In this document: piece by piece, positions 1 through 7,498 of the stretch
Position numbering within the stretch: the stretch's first letter is position 1
How the letters are laid out: each line of letters opens with the position of its first letter
Assembly: GCA_028873155.1 (NCBI GenBank)
Contig: JAGWML010000053.1
Location: forward strand, 1 to 13,902
Source of the DNA: Acidobacteriota bacterium
GTDB lineage: Bacteria; Acidobacteriota; Terriglobia; Terriglobales; Acidobacteriaceae
Reading direction: 5' to 3'
DNA: 13,902 bases
Program-made: the position numbers and the translations under genes
The notes under the pieces: model-generated
What the model was told of the DNA's origin: nothing
Database searches by the model: none
Seen by the model: only the letters and a program-made list of their open reading frames with translations

Positions 1-844
1 GTGAGTACGGCTCAAACTGAAGGTTCTGTCCGCGCTCCACATCGCGAAAACCCTCGACTTCCATATCCTGCGTCAGGCGTCCGGCAATGTTGTGGTTGCT
101 TCGCGGCCAGTAGTCGGACTCATTCAGGTGCGAGACTCCCCGAATCAGAATGATGCCCCAGGTCCGCATCTGCCCTGGATCAGCCTTTTTAAAGTAGAGA
201 CTCGCAAACGGAATGCGCATGAGAACCACGTATCCCCACGGGGTCCGGCGTCCCCAGCTGTCCCACACAGTATCAAACGAATAGTCGTAGCCCGTCTGCT
301 CGCTGTACATGGCATCGGCCTGGATGCCCAGCGCATTGGTCTCAAAAACAAAGGCGCGCCGCTGGTCGTGGAAGGTATCCAGCATCACCTCCACATTGTC
401 GTCGTCGGCTAGATTGTCCCTGGCCAGCAGATGAGACCGGACGAGTTTTGGCTCTTTATCCTTGCAGACAAACACGACATACAGATCTTCGTGCGTATAC
501 CCCAGATACGCGGTGGTCACATACGTCGCCCGGCTTCCATCGTCGGGAAACCGCTGAATGAAATTCGAGACGCGAAGCATCTTCCCGGCAGCACTCGACC
601 CCAGCGGCGATGCCAGAAAGTCACTCAGCTTCGGACTGTCGTCGAGCCGCGGAATCACGGTGTGGCTTTTCCGCGGGACCACCATGATTCCAGAAGGCGT
701 CGGGGGATCTGCCGGTTCCGAGGTACTCGCGTCCGCTGTGAGAGCTGTCGCGTTCCCGCTGCTGCGCACGTTGGGGCTGGAGGCCCCATAGACCAGCACG
801 CCGCTCCCAGTCAGGAAAAGGAAACACCAGCAGATCGATTGCAT
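1..844 (-). CDS. Exported DUF5916 / CBM9-like domain protein, C-terminus cut off by window edge
   Basis: Only the first 281 residues are present; the frame stays open through base 1. Residues 1-21 are hydrophobic and read as a signal peptide or membrane anchor. After a low-complexity Ala/Ser/Pro linker (about 22-55), residues 56-245 look like the CBM9/DOMON-like N-terminal domain of DUF5916 proteins: IPRLDDSPKLSDFL, SNFIQRFPDDG, AYLGYTHEDLYVVFVC, DDDNVEVMLDTFHDQRRA, GYDYSFDTVWDS, GYVVLMRIPFASLYF. In full-length members a large C-terminal beta-rich DUF5916 region, thought to be an outer-membrane barrel, follows; it lies outside the window. The function of the family is not established. The start is uncertain. 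ATG at 844 has a weak GAGAAAG upstream but gives a signal peptide with no positive N-region. An in-frame GTG at 943 adds 33 residues that include RWKSR and ARK. An in-frame TAG just beyond 943 limits the extension. Confidence 0.82.
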   Translation of the reverse strand, partial: MQSICWCFLFLTGSGVLVYGASSPNVRSSGNATALTADASTSEPADPPTPSGIMVVPRKSHTVIPRLDDSPKLSDFLASPLGSSAAGKMLRVSNFIQRFPDDGSRATYVTTAYLGYTHEDLYVVFVCKDKEPKLVRSHLLARDNLADDDNVEVMLDTFHDQRRAFVFETNALGIQADAMYSEQTGYDYSFDTVWDSWGRRTPWGYVVLMRIPFASLYFKKADPGQMRTWGIILIRGVSHLNESDYWPRSNHNIAGRLTQDMEVEGFRDVERGQNLQFEPYS

Positions 845-1010
845 CAGCAGCTTTCTCGCAATCGCAGCCTCTGGTCGACTCTTCCATCGATATTCGATTT
901 TCAGGCAATTCCTGAGGGTAACGTCCGGGTGGAAATCAGGCACGTCTCGATTCTACCATCGCCTCGTTTTTATCTGGGAGCCCATCTAAACACTGAAACA
1001 TCAGCCTCTT

Positions 1011-1039
1011 ACGATAGGCAAATGAAGGACCGATAGCAA
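1011..1039 (-). promoter_or_regulatory. Sigma-70-like promoter for the DUF5916 gene
   Basis: Read on the minus strand, TTGCTA (1039-1034) and TATCGT (1016-1011) are separated by exactly 17 bases, a good match to the -35/-10 consensus. It lies in the 268-base gap between the zinc-ribbon gene and the DUF5916 gene and points at the latter. Transcription would begin near base 1003, leaving a leader of about 60 bases to the GTG at 943 or about 160 bases to the ATG at 844. Recognised by eye only. I see nothing else structured in this gap. Confidence 0.45.
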
Positions 1040-1112
1040 TCTGAACAATCAGAAAAACTAGCCTCAAGCGCGCACCCCGGCCCATCTCGCGCCCCAAATT
1101 CATCCCGCCAGT

Positions 1113-1535
1113 TCAGGCCGCGCGCACAATCATGCCGTGCTTCACGGCGATCGAGTGGTTACACACCGGGCAGGTTGCTCCGTGCGCGCTCTCGACGTTG
1201 CTCAGCGCCGCGCCGCAGTACGGACACTTTCCACTGTGGGTCCGCATCCCAATCATCGGCCCAATCAACGGAGCCAGAATTCCCGCCACAATCATGGGGA
1301 TTCCCAGCAGCGCTCCCAGTCCGGTCAGGCACAGCAATGTGCCGACAATCAGCAGCATCGGCGTCACAATCAAGCCAAACAGCAGACCGCTGAATGCGCC
1401 CTCAGCGGGCGGCTTTTCAGCCTCCATCGGTTCAGTTTGCACGGTTTCCGGTTGCGCATTCGGCGCGCCGCACATCGGGCAGAACTTCCACGGGGCCGAA
1501 AGCTCGGTATTGCACTTCGCGCAGTGTTCGGTCAT
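1113..1535 (-). CDS. Small membrane protein with two zinc ribbons flanking a transmembrane hairpin
   Basis: This is a 140-residue protein of unknown function. An N-terminal zinc ribbon uses C5-x2-C8 and C19-x2-C22 (CAKCNTE, FCPMCGAP). A Pro/Glu linker (about 26-45) follows, then two hydrophobic segments (about 47-70 and 73-97) rich in Gly, Leu and Ile that form a membrane hairpin. A second ribbon uses C104-x2-C107 and C122-x2-C125 (KCPYCGAAL, TCPVCNHSI). Both ribbons would face the same side, probably the cytoplasm. ATG at 1535 is preceded by GAGGGAG about 12 bases upstream. It is divergent from the emo-etfBA operon and followed in the same direction by the DUF5916 gene 269 bases away. Such ribbon-membrane proteins are usually annotated as hypothetical zinc-ribbon proteins, and no reaction can be assigned. 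The coding call is solid because all eight cysteines are ordered in CxxC pairs. Confidence 0.85.
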   Translation of the reverse strand: MTEHCAKCNTELSAPWKFCPMCGAPNAQPETVQTEPMEAEKPPAEGAFSGLLFGLIVTPMLLIVGTLLCLTGLGALLGIPMIVAGILAPLIGPMIGMRTHSGKCPYCGAALSNVESAHGATCPVCNHSIAVKHGMIVRAA

Positions 1536-1654
1536 CGCTCGACCGCTCCCTCACGGTCCTTCGCAGACGGCTTGATGACGGTGCGCGGCTATCTTTCGCA
1601 GCCGACCCGAATCGCCTGCAGTCCAGTAGCGTAGCGCCAATTCGTATCGCAGCC

Positions 1655-1670
1655 GGTGATCCCGGTCACA
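1655..1670. promoter_or_regulatory. Candidate CRP/FNR-family binding site (GGTGA-N6-TCACA)
   Basis: The dyad GTGA-TCCCGG-TCAC sits in the 199-base divergent gap between the zinc-ribbon gene and emo. It matches the CRP consensus TGTGA-N6-TCACA at nine of the ten specified positions. It lies 64 bases upstream of the emo ATG and about 120 bases upstream of the zinc-ribbon ATG, so it could act on either. No strong -35/-10 pair is obvious beside it. In GC-rich DNA a match of this length can occur by chance, and nothing in the window shows that a CRP-family protein uses it. Confidence 0.27.
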
Positions 1671-1734
1671 CCGATCGCGTCCGCCATCCGCACGACGTCC
1701 CACCGCCGAATCGTGTATCGTTGGGTGTTCGAGT

Positions 1735-3630
1735 ATGGTGCAGACGCCTTTCACTCTGGCTGAACCGGCAGCGTTCCCGCTCGTGGAACGATTTCTTTTT
1801 GCCGCTCTCGCTATCGCTTCCGGCTCCCTCTTCTGGCGTAGATTCGGCCCCATCTTCCGCCGCATCCTTCAGTCGAAAAAGGATGCCGATTTCCGCCTCG
1901 CGCCGGTCGGCCGCCGCGTCTGGGACTTCGTATCAGAGGTTCTCTGTCAATCCAAGGTCATTCGCCAGCGCCCGCTGCCGGGTCTCGCGCACGCATTTGT
2001 CTTCTGGGGATTCTGCGCCTTCGCCCTCGTCACGCTGAACCATTGCGCCGTCGGCCTCGGCGTTGGCTTTCTGTCGCCGGAAGGCTTCTTCGGGCGCTTC
2101 TACTTTTTCTTCGCCGCAGTCTTTGCCTTTGCCTGCGCCATCGGCATCCTCGGCCTCTTCGTTCGCCGATTTCTGGTGCGCCCGCGCTGGCTCGGCGCAA
2201 AGCTCTCCTGGGAATCCGGCTTCATCGCCTTCCTGATCTTTTTCCTGATGGTCACCTACCTGGCCGCTTTCTTTGTGCCCGCTGGAAGCCAGACGATCAC
2301 CATCCTCTGGTGGCTGCACACTCTGACGCTGCTGGTCTTCCTGCCCATCATTCCCCACACCAAGCATCTCCATCTGGTGCTCAGCCCTGCCACGGTCTTC
2401 CTCTCACGCGGCAGCTTCAGTCGCATCCCGCCGCTCGCAGGCGATGAAGACTTTGGCCTCGTCGCCGGCACGGATCTCACGCGCCTCGTGAGCTTGCAGG
2501 CCTACTCCTGTGTCGAGTGCGGCCGCTGCACGGAACACTGCCCCGCAGCCAATACCGGCAAGACACTCAACCCCAAAGAAATCATCCTTGGACTGCGCGG
2601 CTACCTCAACGAGTTCGGTCCCGCCTCCTCCGAACCGCTGCTCGGCAAGCACAACCCGCCCATTGCGCCCTTTCAATGCACCACCTGCGGCTCCTGCGAG
2701 TTCCAGTGCCCTGTCGGCATTGAGCATCTGCCCATCCTCGTCGGCCTGCGCCGCGGCGCGGTCAACACCGGCACGTGGGAAGACGATCATGGCGCCAAGC
2801 TCTTTCTCAGCCTCGAACGCGGCTCCAATGCTCTCGGCATGCAGGCGAGCGAACGCGACAAGTTCATCCAGAAGCAGCAGTTTCCCATCTTCGACGGCAC
2901 ACAGGAGTACTGCCTGTGGCTTGGCTGCATGGGGGGCTACGATCCCAAAGGCCGCGAGATCGTCGCCGACTTCGCGCGTGTCATGCGGTTTCTCGGCACG
3001 AGCTTCGGCGTCCTGCGCAAAGAGAAATGCACCGGTGATCCCGTGCGGCGTCTCGGCAACGATCTGCTCTTCCAGCAACTCGCTGAGTCGAATCTTGAAG
3101 CGCTCGCTCAAAACAAGGTGAAGAAGATCGTCACCATCTGTCCCCATTGCGTGCGCACCATCCAGGAAGACTGGAAGGAATACGGCACGCCGCCCGAAGT
3201 CGAGCACCACAGCGAATTCATGGCGCGCCATCTCAGCCGCCTGCCCCGGCCCTCGCAGCAGGAGACCATTGTTTATCATGACCCCTGCTACCTGGGCCGC
3301 TATCGCAATGTCTATGAGGAGCCTCGCTCGGTCGTCTCTCACTCCGGCCAACTGCTGGAAGCCGAGCGCCACGGCGAACGCAGCTTCTGTTGCGGCGCGG
3401 GCGGTGGACTCGCCTTTCTGGGTGAAGAGACCGGCGAGCGCGTCAGCCACGTGCGCGCCAAAGAGCTGGTCGCAACCGGCGCAAAGACCATCGGCACAGC
3501 ATGTCCCTTCTGCAACTCCATGTTCCGCGATGCGCTCGCATCTTCCAGTGATGCCGCACCGCAACTGCTCGACATCGCTCAACTCACCGCACGCGCGCTG
3601 CCGCAGCAGGATGCACCCAGCGCCTCATAA
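1735..3630 (+). CDS. EMO-type membrane Fe-S oxidoreductase (EtfAB:menaquinone oxidoreductase)
   Basis: 631 residues. The N-terminal ~215 residues form a NarI-like membrane domain with about five helices (14-34, 84-108, 118-146, 160-182, 187-206). Histidines H86, H103, H195 and H208 are candidate b-heme ligands. Two ferredoxin-type motifs follow: C259-x2-C262-x2-C265-x3-C269-P and C315-x2-C318-x2-C321-x3-C325-P, for two [4Fe-4S] clusters. Two cysteine-rich CCG domains complete the protein. The first is C398, C432 (as CTGD), C469, C472; the second is C518, C552-C553 (FCCGAGGG), C590, C593. This order is that of HdrD-like proteins encoded with etfBA, known in syntrophic bacteria as EMO, which move electrons from reduced EtfAB to menaquinone at the membrane. 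etfB starts 21 bases downstream, which supports that role. ATG at 1735 has no clear Shine-Dalgarno sequence. Generic annotations would be heterodisulfide reductase-related or (Fe-S)-binding protein. Confidence 0.9.
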   Translation: MVQTPFTLAEPAAFPLVERFLFAALAIASGSLFWRRFGPIFRRILQSKKDADFRLAPVGRRVWDFVSEVLCQSKVIRQRPLPGLAHAFVFWGFCAFALVTLNHCAVGLGVGFLSPEGFFGRFYFFFAAVFAFACAIGILGLFVRRFLVRPRWLGAKLSWESGFIAFLIFFLMVTYLAAFFVPAGSQTITILWWLHTLTLLVFLPIIPHTKHLHLVLSPATVFLSRGSFSRIPPLAGDEDFGLVAGTDLTRLVSLQAYSCVECGRCTEHCPAANTGKTLNPKEIILGLRGYLNEFGPASSEPLLGKHNPPIAPFQCTTCGSCEFQCPVGIEHLPILVGLRRGAVNTGTWEDDHGAKLFLSLERGSNALGMQASERDKFIQKQQFPIFDGTQEYCLWLGCMGGYDPKGREIVADFARVMRFLGTSFGVLRKEKCTGDPVRRLGNDLLFQQLAESNLEALAQNKVKKIVTICPHCVRTIQEDWKEYGTPPEVEHHSEFMARHLSRLPRPSQQETIVYHDPCYLGRYRNVYEEPRSVVSHSGQLLEAERHGERSFCCGAGGGLAFLGEETGERVSHVRAKELVATGAKTIGTACPFCNSMFRDALASSSDAAPQLLDIAQLTARALPQQDAPSAS

Positions 3631-3651
3631 TGCACACAGGAGACAGGAACC

Positions 3652-4422
3652 GTGAAAATAGTGGTCGCCATTAAACAGGTGCCGGAACGCGACGCGCCGG
3701 TGCGCATCGGCGCCGCCGGACGATGGATCGAAGAAGCCGATCTTCAATGGGCGCTCAATGAATCCGACGCCTATGCGCTCGAAGAGGCATTGCAACTGAA
3801 GGAGCAGCACGGCGGCGAAGTCATCGTCCTCAGTGCAGGCCCGGAGCGCGCCGGCTCCACGATTCGCGAAGCTCTGGCCAAGGGCGCCGATCGCGCCATT
3901 CACATTGATTGTGACGATCTCGGCAATCGCGATGCACTCGGCGTGGCTCGCCTGCTTGCTGCCGCCATCCAGCCTGAAAATCCCGACCTTATCCTCACTG
4001 GTCTACAGTCCGATGATCTTGGTTACGGCCAGACCGGCGTCATCCTCGCCGAGCTGCTCAATCTTCCGCACTCATCTCTGATTCTTCACGTCGAAAAGTC
4101 CGACACCGGCATCACCGTCAAGCGCGAACTCGAAGAGGGCTGGTTCCAGAACATCGAACTTCCGCTGCCCGCTGCGCTTACCATCCAGTCTGGCGGCACC
4201 AAGCTGCGCTACGCCACTCTCATGGGCATCAAGCGCGCCAAGACCAAGGAGGTTCGCCGCGTGACTGCGGCTGAACTCCCCGTTCCGTCCGAGGCTACGG
4301 CATCGCTCGAACGCATTGCCCTGCCGCAGAAGCAGAAGACGACACAGATCCTCACCGGCTCTGCCCAGGAAGCAGCTGCCGCCCTGGTTGAAAAACTTAA
4401 ATTCGAGGTGCGCGCGCTATGA
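3652..4422 (+). CDS. etfB: Electron transfer flavoprotein beta subunit
   Basis: 256 residues, normal length for EtfB. It starts at GTG 3652 with AGGAGA at 3638-3643 (8-base spacing) and the family-typical N-terminus MKIVVAIKQVPERDA. Conserved blocks are NESDAYALEEAL (36-47), the nucleotide-binding loop LILTGLQSDDLGYGQTG (113-129) and the EtfB signature VKRELEEG (156-163). With EtfA it forms a soluble heterodimer that takes electrons from acyl-CoA and related dehydrogenases. The partner here should be the membrane Fe-S oxidoreductase encoded just upstream. The stop codon overlaps the etfA start (ATGA), implying translational coupling. FixA is the paralogous alternative, but there is no fixC or fixX nearby, so plain EtfB is the better call. 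Whether this ETF bifurcates electrons cannot be settled from motifs I can judge by eye. Confidence 0.95.
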   Translation: MKIVVAIKQVPERDAPVRIGAAGRWIEEADLQWALNESDAYALEEALQLKEQHGGEVIVLSAGPERAGSTIREALAKGADRAIHIDCDDLGNRDALGVARLLAAAIQPENPDLILTGLQSDDLGYGQTGVILAELLNLPHSSLILHVEKSDTGITVKRELEEGWFQNIELPLPAALTIQSGGTKLRYATLMGIKRAKTKEVRRVTAAELPVPSEATASLERIALPQKQKTTQILTGSAQEAAAALVEKLKFEVRAL

Positions 4423-5390
4423 GCGGCATTCTGGTTGTTCTTGAAGATCGCGAAGGCCGCATCGGCCGCATCAGTTGGGAAGCAGTCGCAGCCGCGATCC
4501 AGCTCTCCTCGATTGCCAGCGAGCCCGTGCACGCAGTCGTAGTTGGCGCGGACACCGCCACCCTTGCCGCTGAGGTTGCGGCGAAGGCCGTGAGCGGCGT
4601 CATCCGCATGGATCACGCACTGCTGCAGACCTACACCAGCGACGGCTATACCCACGCCCTTGAGCAGCTGATCCGCGTGCGTCAGCCCGACTTCATCGTC
4701 TTCCCGCACACCTACCAGGTGCGCGACTTTGCTCCCGCACTCGCCGCGCGGCTTGGTCAGACGCTCATCGGCGACGTCACCAGCATCGCCGCTGGCCCCC
4801 TCTTCACGCGCCAACTCATGCAGGGCCGCATCACGGGAACCTACCGACACAATGGCAACGGTCCGTGCTTCGTTTCCGTGCAGTCCGGCGCCTTCCGCTC
4901 CGACAGCGTGACAAGCGGCAACGCGCCAGTCGAGTCCTTTGCGCCGTCTCTCGACGCCGCACAGATTCGCACCCGTCCCGGGCTGCCTTTCCGCGCCGCC
5001 GCGCAGACCGTCGATCTGGGTTCGGCACAGCTCATCGTCAGCGTCGGGCGCGGCATCAAAGAGGCAGACAACCTGCCGCTGGTCCAGGATCTCGCCGCCG
5101 CGCTGGGCGCGGAGCTCGCCGCCTCGCGCCCCATCTGCGACAACGGATGGCTCCCGATGGAGCGACAGGTCGGCAGCTCGGGCCAGACGGTCGCGCCGAA
5201 GGTCTACATCGCCATCGGCATCTCCGGCGCCATTCAGCACCTCGTCGGTATGAAGGGCTCGCAGTGCATCGTCGCCATCAACAGAGATCCCGACGCTCCG
5301 ATCTTTGAAGTGGCCGACTACGGCATCGTCGGCGATCTCTTCGAGGTGGTGCCCGCGCTTACAGCTGCCATCAAGGCAGCCAAGCAATAA
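4419..5390 (+). CDS. etfA: Electron transfer flavoprotein alpha subunit
   Basis: 323 residues. The N-terminal domain (1-190) has the ETF alpha/beta fold: MSGILVVLEDREGRI, DFIVFPHTYQVRDFAPALAA and GDVTSI. The C-terminal FAD-binding domain shows VSVGRGIKE (208-216), MERQVGSSGQTVAPK (247-261), YIAIGISGAIQHLVGM (263-278), INRDPDAPIFEVADYGIVGD (287-306) and LFEVVPAL, all diagnostic for EtfA. ATG at 4419 overlaps the etfB stop by four bases, so the two subunits are coupled in translation, as expected for a 1:1 complex. It is the last gene of the emo-etfB-etfA unit; the next gene begins 111 bases further on, and no convincing rho-independent terminator lies between them. FixB is the alternative name for the same fold; the context favours EtfA. 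Confidence 0.95.
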   Translation: MSGILVVLEDREGRIGRISWEAVAAAIQLSSIASEPVHAVVVGADTATLAAEVAAKAVSGVIRMDHALLQTYTSDGYTHALEQLIRVRQPDFIVFPHTYQVRDFAPALAARLGQTLIGDVTSIAAGPLFTRQLMQGRITGTYRHNGNGPCFVSVQSGAFRSDSVTSGNAPVESFAPSLDAAQIRTRPGLPFRAAAQTVDLGSAQLIVSVGRGIKEADNLPLVQDLAAALGAELAASRPICDNGWLPMERQVGSSGQTVAPKVYIAIGISGAIQHLVGMKGSQCIVAINRDPDAPIFEVADYGIVGDLFEVVPALTAAIKAAKQ

Positions 5391-5501
5391 CAGCACGGGC
5401 CCGGCTCCGGAGTCGTCTTGCGTTTCACCGGGTCCACACGCTATGGTTGCCAGTCTGCTGGCCACAATGCCTGCCATGAACGCCAATTCGGAACAACGCC
5501 G

Positions 5502-6491
5502 ATGCTGATCCCCGCAACCTATCAGGCCACCCTCGCGCTCATGCTCCTTAGCATGATTTGCTGGGGCTCGTGGGCCAACACCCTCAAGCTCTGCCCCAGC
5601 TTCCGCTTTCAGCTCTTCTACTGGGACTACGCACTCGGCCTTGCGCTCGGCGCAATCGCGCTGGGCCTCACAGCGGGGAGCGCGGGGCACGCAGGCCTGC
5701 CCTTCCTGGCCGCCATCGCACACACGCCGCACTCCGCCATGCTTTGGGCCGCTGCGGGCGGGGTGGTCTTCAATGTCGCCAATCTCCTGCTGGTCGCCGC
5801 GATTGATGTCGCCGGACTCGCCGTGGCCTTTCCGGTCGGCATTGGCCTCGCGCTCGTCGTTGGTGCGATCTCCAGCTATCTCGTCAGCCCCGCGGCCAAC
5901 CCGCTGCTGCTCTTCGGTGGCGTTGCGCTCGTCACCGTCGCCATCGTGCTCGACGCTGCAGCCTACCGGCGCCGCGAAGCCTCAGCTCCTGCCGCCACCA
6001 CGCGCGGCATTCTGCTCTCGCTCATCGCCGGCCTGCTGATGGGCAGCTTCTACCCACTAGTCGCGCGATCTCTCAGCACGCCGCCCGAAGCCGGCCCATA
6101 TGCCATCGCGTTCTTCTTTGCCATCGGCGTCCTGCTCTCCACCATCCCCGCCAACCTTCTGCTCATGGCCAAGCCCCTCGACGGCAAACCACCTGTTGCC
6201 GCCGCGGGATACGCTGCAGCCCCCTTCAGCTGGCACCTCGCAGGAATCCTTGGCGGCGCCATCTGGTGCCTTGGAGCGGTCGCCAACTTCGTCGCCTCCG
6301 GCGCGCATCTCGTAGGCCCTGCCGTCTCTTACTCCATCGGACAGGGCGCCACCATGATCTCTGCCTGCTGGGGCGTCTTCGTCTGGCGCGAGTTTGCGGG
6401 TGCTCCCCGCGCCGCGTGGACCCTCCTCACGCTCATGTTCCTCTTCTTTCTCCTGGGTCTCGGAGCTGTCGCTCTGGCCCCGCTGGTTTAG
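5502..6491 (+). CDS. Ureide-permease (UPS)-like sugar/nucleoside transporter, DMT superfamily
   Basis: 329 residues with about ten hydrophobic segments (8-26, 38-57, 78-101, 103-126, 133-152, 166-187, 198-222, 243-262, 267-290, 302-325). The N-terminus ATYQATLALMLLSMICWGSW, then FYWDYALGLALG, VVFNVANLLL and GLAVAFPVGIG, match the plan of plant ureide permeases and bacterial GRP-type sugar permeases. Bacterial members are often annotated only as multidrug DMT permease. The frame extends upstream to a TTG at 5418, but those 28 residues are polar and unlike the family, so ATG 5502 is chosen; its Shine-Dalgarno sequence is weak. The ribokinase gene follows after 11 bases, so the likely cargo is ribose, a nucleoside or a related compound. 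That substrate is inferred from the neighbour and not seen in the protein itself. Confidence 0.83.
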   Translation: MLIPATYQATLALMLLSMICWGSWANTLKLCPSFRFQLFYWDYALGLALGAIALGLTAGSAGHAGLPFLAAIAHTPHSAMLWAAAGGVVFNVANLLLVAAIDVAGLAVAFPVGIGLALVVGAISSYLVSPAANPLLLFGGVALVTVAIVLDAAAYRRREASAPAATTRGILLSLIAGLLMGSFYPLVARSLSTPPEAGPYAIAFFFAIGVLLSTIPANLLLMAKPLDGKPPVAAAGYAAAPFSWHLAGILGGAIWCLGAVANFVASGAHLVGPAVSYSIGQGATMISACWGVFVWREFAGAPRAAWTLLTLMFLFFLLGLGAVALAPLV

Positions 6492-6502
6492 GGTGAGATG
6501 AG

Positions 6503-7429
6503 ATGATCGCTAGCGCACACCGCAAGCCCATCGTCGTCGTCGGCAGCATCAACATGGACCTCGTGGCTCGCACGCCGGCGATTCCGCGCCCCGGCCAGAC
6601 CCTCATCGGTACGGACTTCACCACGACGCCTGGCGGCAAGGGAGCGAATCAAGCTGTCGGCGTGGCCCGCCTCGGATATCCCGTTCAAATGGTCGGCGCA
6701 GTCGGCGATGATGTCTTCGCGACTGCCCTGCTCAACAATCTGCAATCCGCCGGCGTGGACGCCTCCGCCGTCCAGCGCGTCAGCGGTCCTTCCGGCGTCG
6801 CACCCATCACGGTCGCAGACAACGGCGAAAACGCCATCGTCGTCGTCCCCGGCGCCAATGCCAAAGTCGATGCCGCCTGCATCGATCAATACGCCGCAAT
6901 CATCCAATCAGCGGGCATGGTTCTCTGCCAGTTGGAATTGCCCATCGAAACGACACTCCACGTCCTCGAAGGGTGCGCCGAGGCTCGCGTGCCGGTCATG
7001 CTTGACCCCGCACCCGCGGCTCCCTTGCCGGATGCCGTTTGGCCCCTCATCACCTGGTGCACGCCGAACGAGACCGAGGCTGCCTTCTACGTCGGCGCAA
7101 ACCTTTCAGCCGAGCAGTCCGCACAAGAGCTTCTCGCACGCGGTGTGCATGGCGTTGTCCTCAAGCGCGGTGCTCAAGGCGCATACGTTGCCACGGCCTC
7201 CCGAGAATCCGTATGGATCCAGCCCTTTCCAGTTCACGCCATCGACACCGTCGCTGCCGGCGATTGTTTCAACGGAGCCTTCGCCGTTGCGCTGATGGAG
7301 GAAAGGACGCCAGTCCAGGCTGCCCGCTTTGCTTCCGCCGCCGCAGCCATCTCCGTCACGCGCCGCGGCGCGCAGTCGTCCATGCCATCGCGCGCGGAGG
7401 TTGACGCAATGCTGACTGCCAACCCCTGA
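6503..7429 (+). CDS. rbsK: Ribokinase (PfkB family)
   Basis: 308 residues. It phosphorylates D-ribose at O5 with ATP in the cytoplasm, feeding the pentose phosphate pathway and nucleotide synthesis. Seen in the sequence: VVVGSINMDLV (11-21), the sugar-binding TTPGGKGANQAVGVARLG (41-58), PNETEA (188-193), KRGAQGAYVA (221-230) and the PfkB signature DTVAAGDCFNGAFA (248-261), in which D254 is the expected catalytic base. The DTxAAGDxFNG form is that of true ribokinases such as E. coli RbsK. ATG at 6503 is preceded by GGTGAG; a second ATG at 6498 is out of frame. The gene is spaced 11 bases from the permease gene and 69 bases from the secreted protein gene downstream. Other PfkB sugar kinases are possible, but the motif set favours ribose. 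Confidence 0.9.
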   Translation: MIASAHRKPIVVVGSINMDLVARTPAIPRPGQTLIGTDFTTTPGGKGANQAVGVARLGYPVQMVGAVGDDVFATALLNNLQSAGVDASAVQRVSGPSGVAPITVADNGENAIVVVPGANAKVDAACIDQYAAIIQSAGMVLCQLELPIETTLHVLEGCAEARVPVMLDPAPAAPLPDAVWPLITWCTPNETEAAFYVGANLSAEQSAQELLARGVHGVVLKRGAQGAYVATASRESVWIQPFPVHAIDTVAAGDCFNGAFAVALMEERTPVQAARFASAAAAISVTRRGAQSSMPSRAEVDAMLTANP

Positions 7430-7498
7430 ACCTCACGGCCATTCCCTGAACTATGAGGCGCTACTCTACGAGAGAATCGCTACCCGGAGACGCTTTGC

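Noticed and set aside
1591..1740. Open minus-strand frame containing a possible 32-residue peptide (MADAIGVTGITGCD...) between the zinc-ribbon gene and emo
   Set aside because: No ribosome binding site, no recognised domain, and it lies in a divergent promoter gap; the frame is easily open by chance in GC-rich DNA.
2404..3582. Long minus-strand open frame of 392 codons opposite emo
   Set aside because: It is antisense to a gene with clear Fe-S motifs; its translation is Ala/Gly/Asp-rich with no recognisable domain, a typical shadow.
5396..5462. Possible terminator after etfA (CGGGCCCG palindrome; GCCAG-TCTG-CTGGC stem)
   Set aside because: The first cannot form a looped stem and the second has only five pairs; neither is followed by a T-run.
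5418..5501. 28-residue N-terminal extension of the permease from a TTG start
   Set aside because: The residues are polar and cysteine-containing, unlike the family N-terminus; ATG 5502 gives the expected first helix.
4209..5732. Long minus-strand open frame of 507 codons opposite etfB, etfA and the permease start
   Set aside because: It spans three well-supported plus-strand coding regions and has low-complexity antisense composition.
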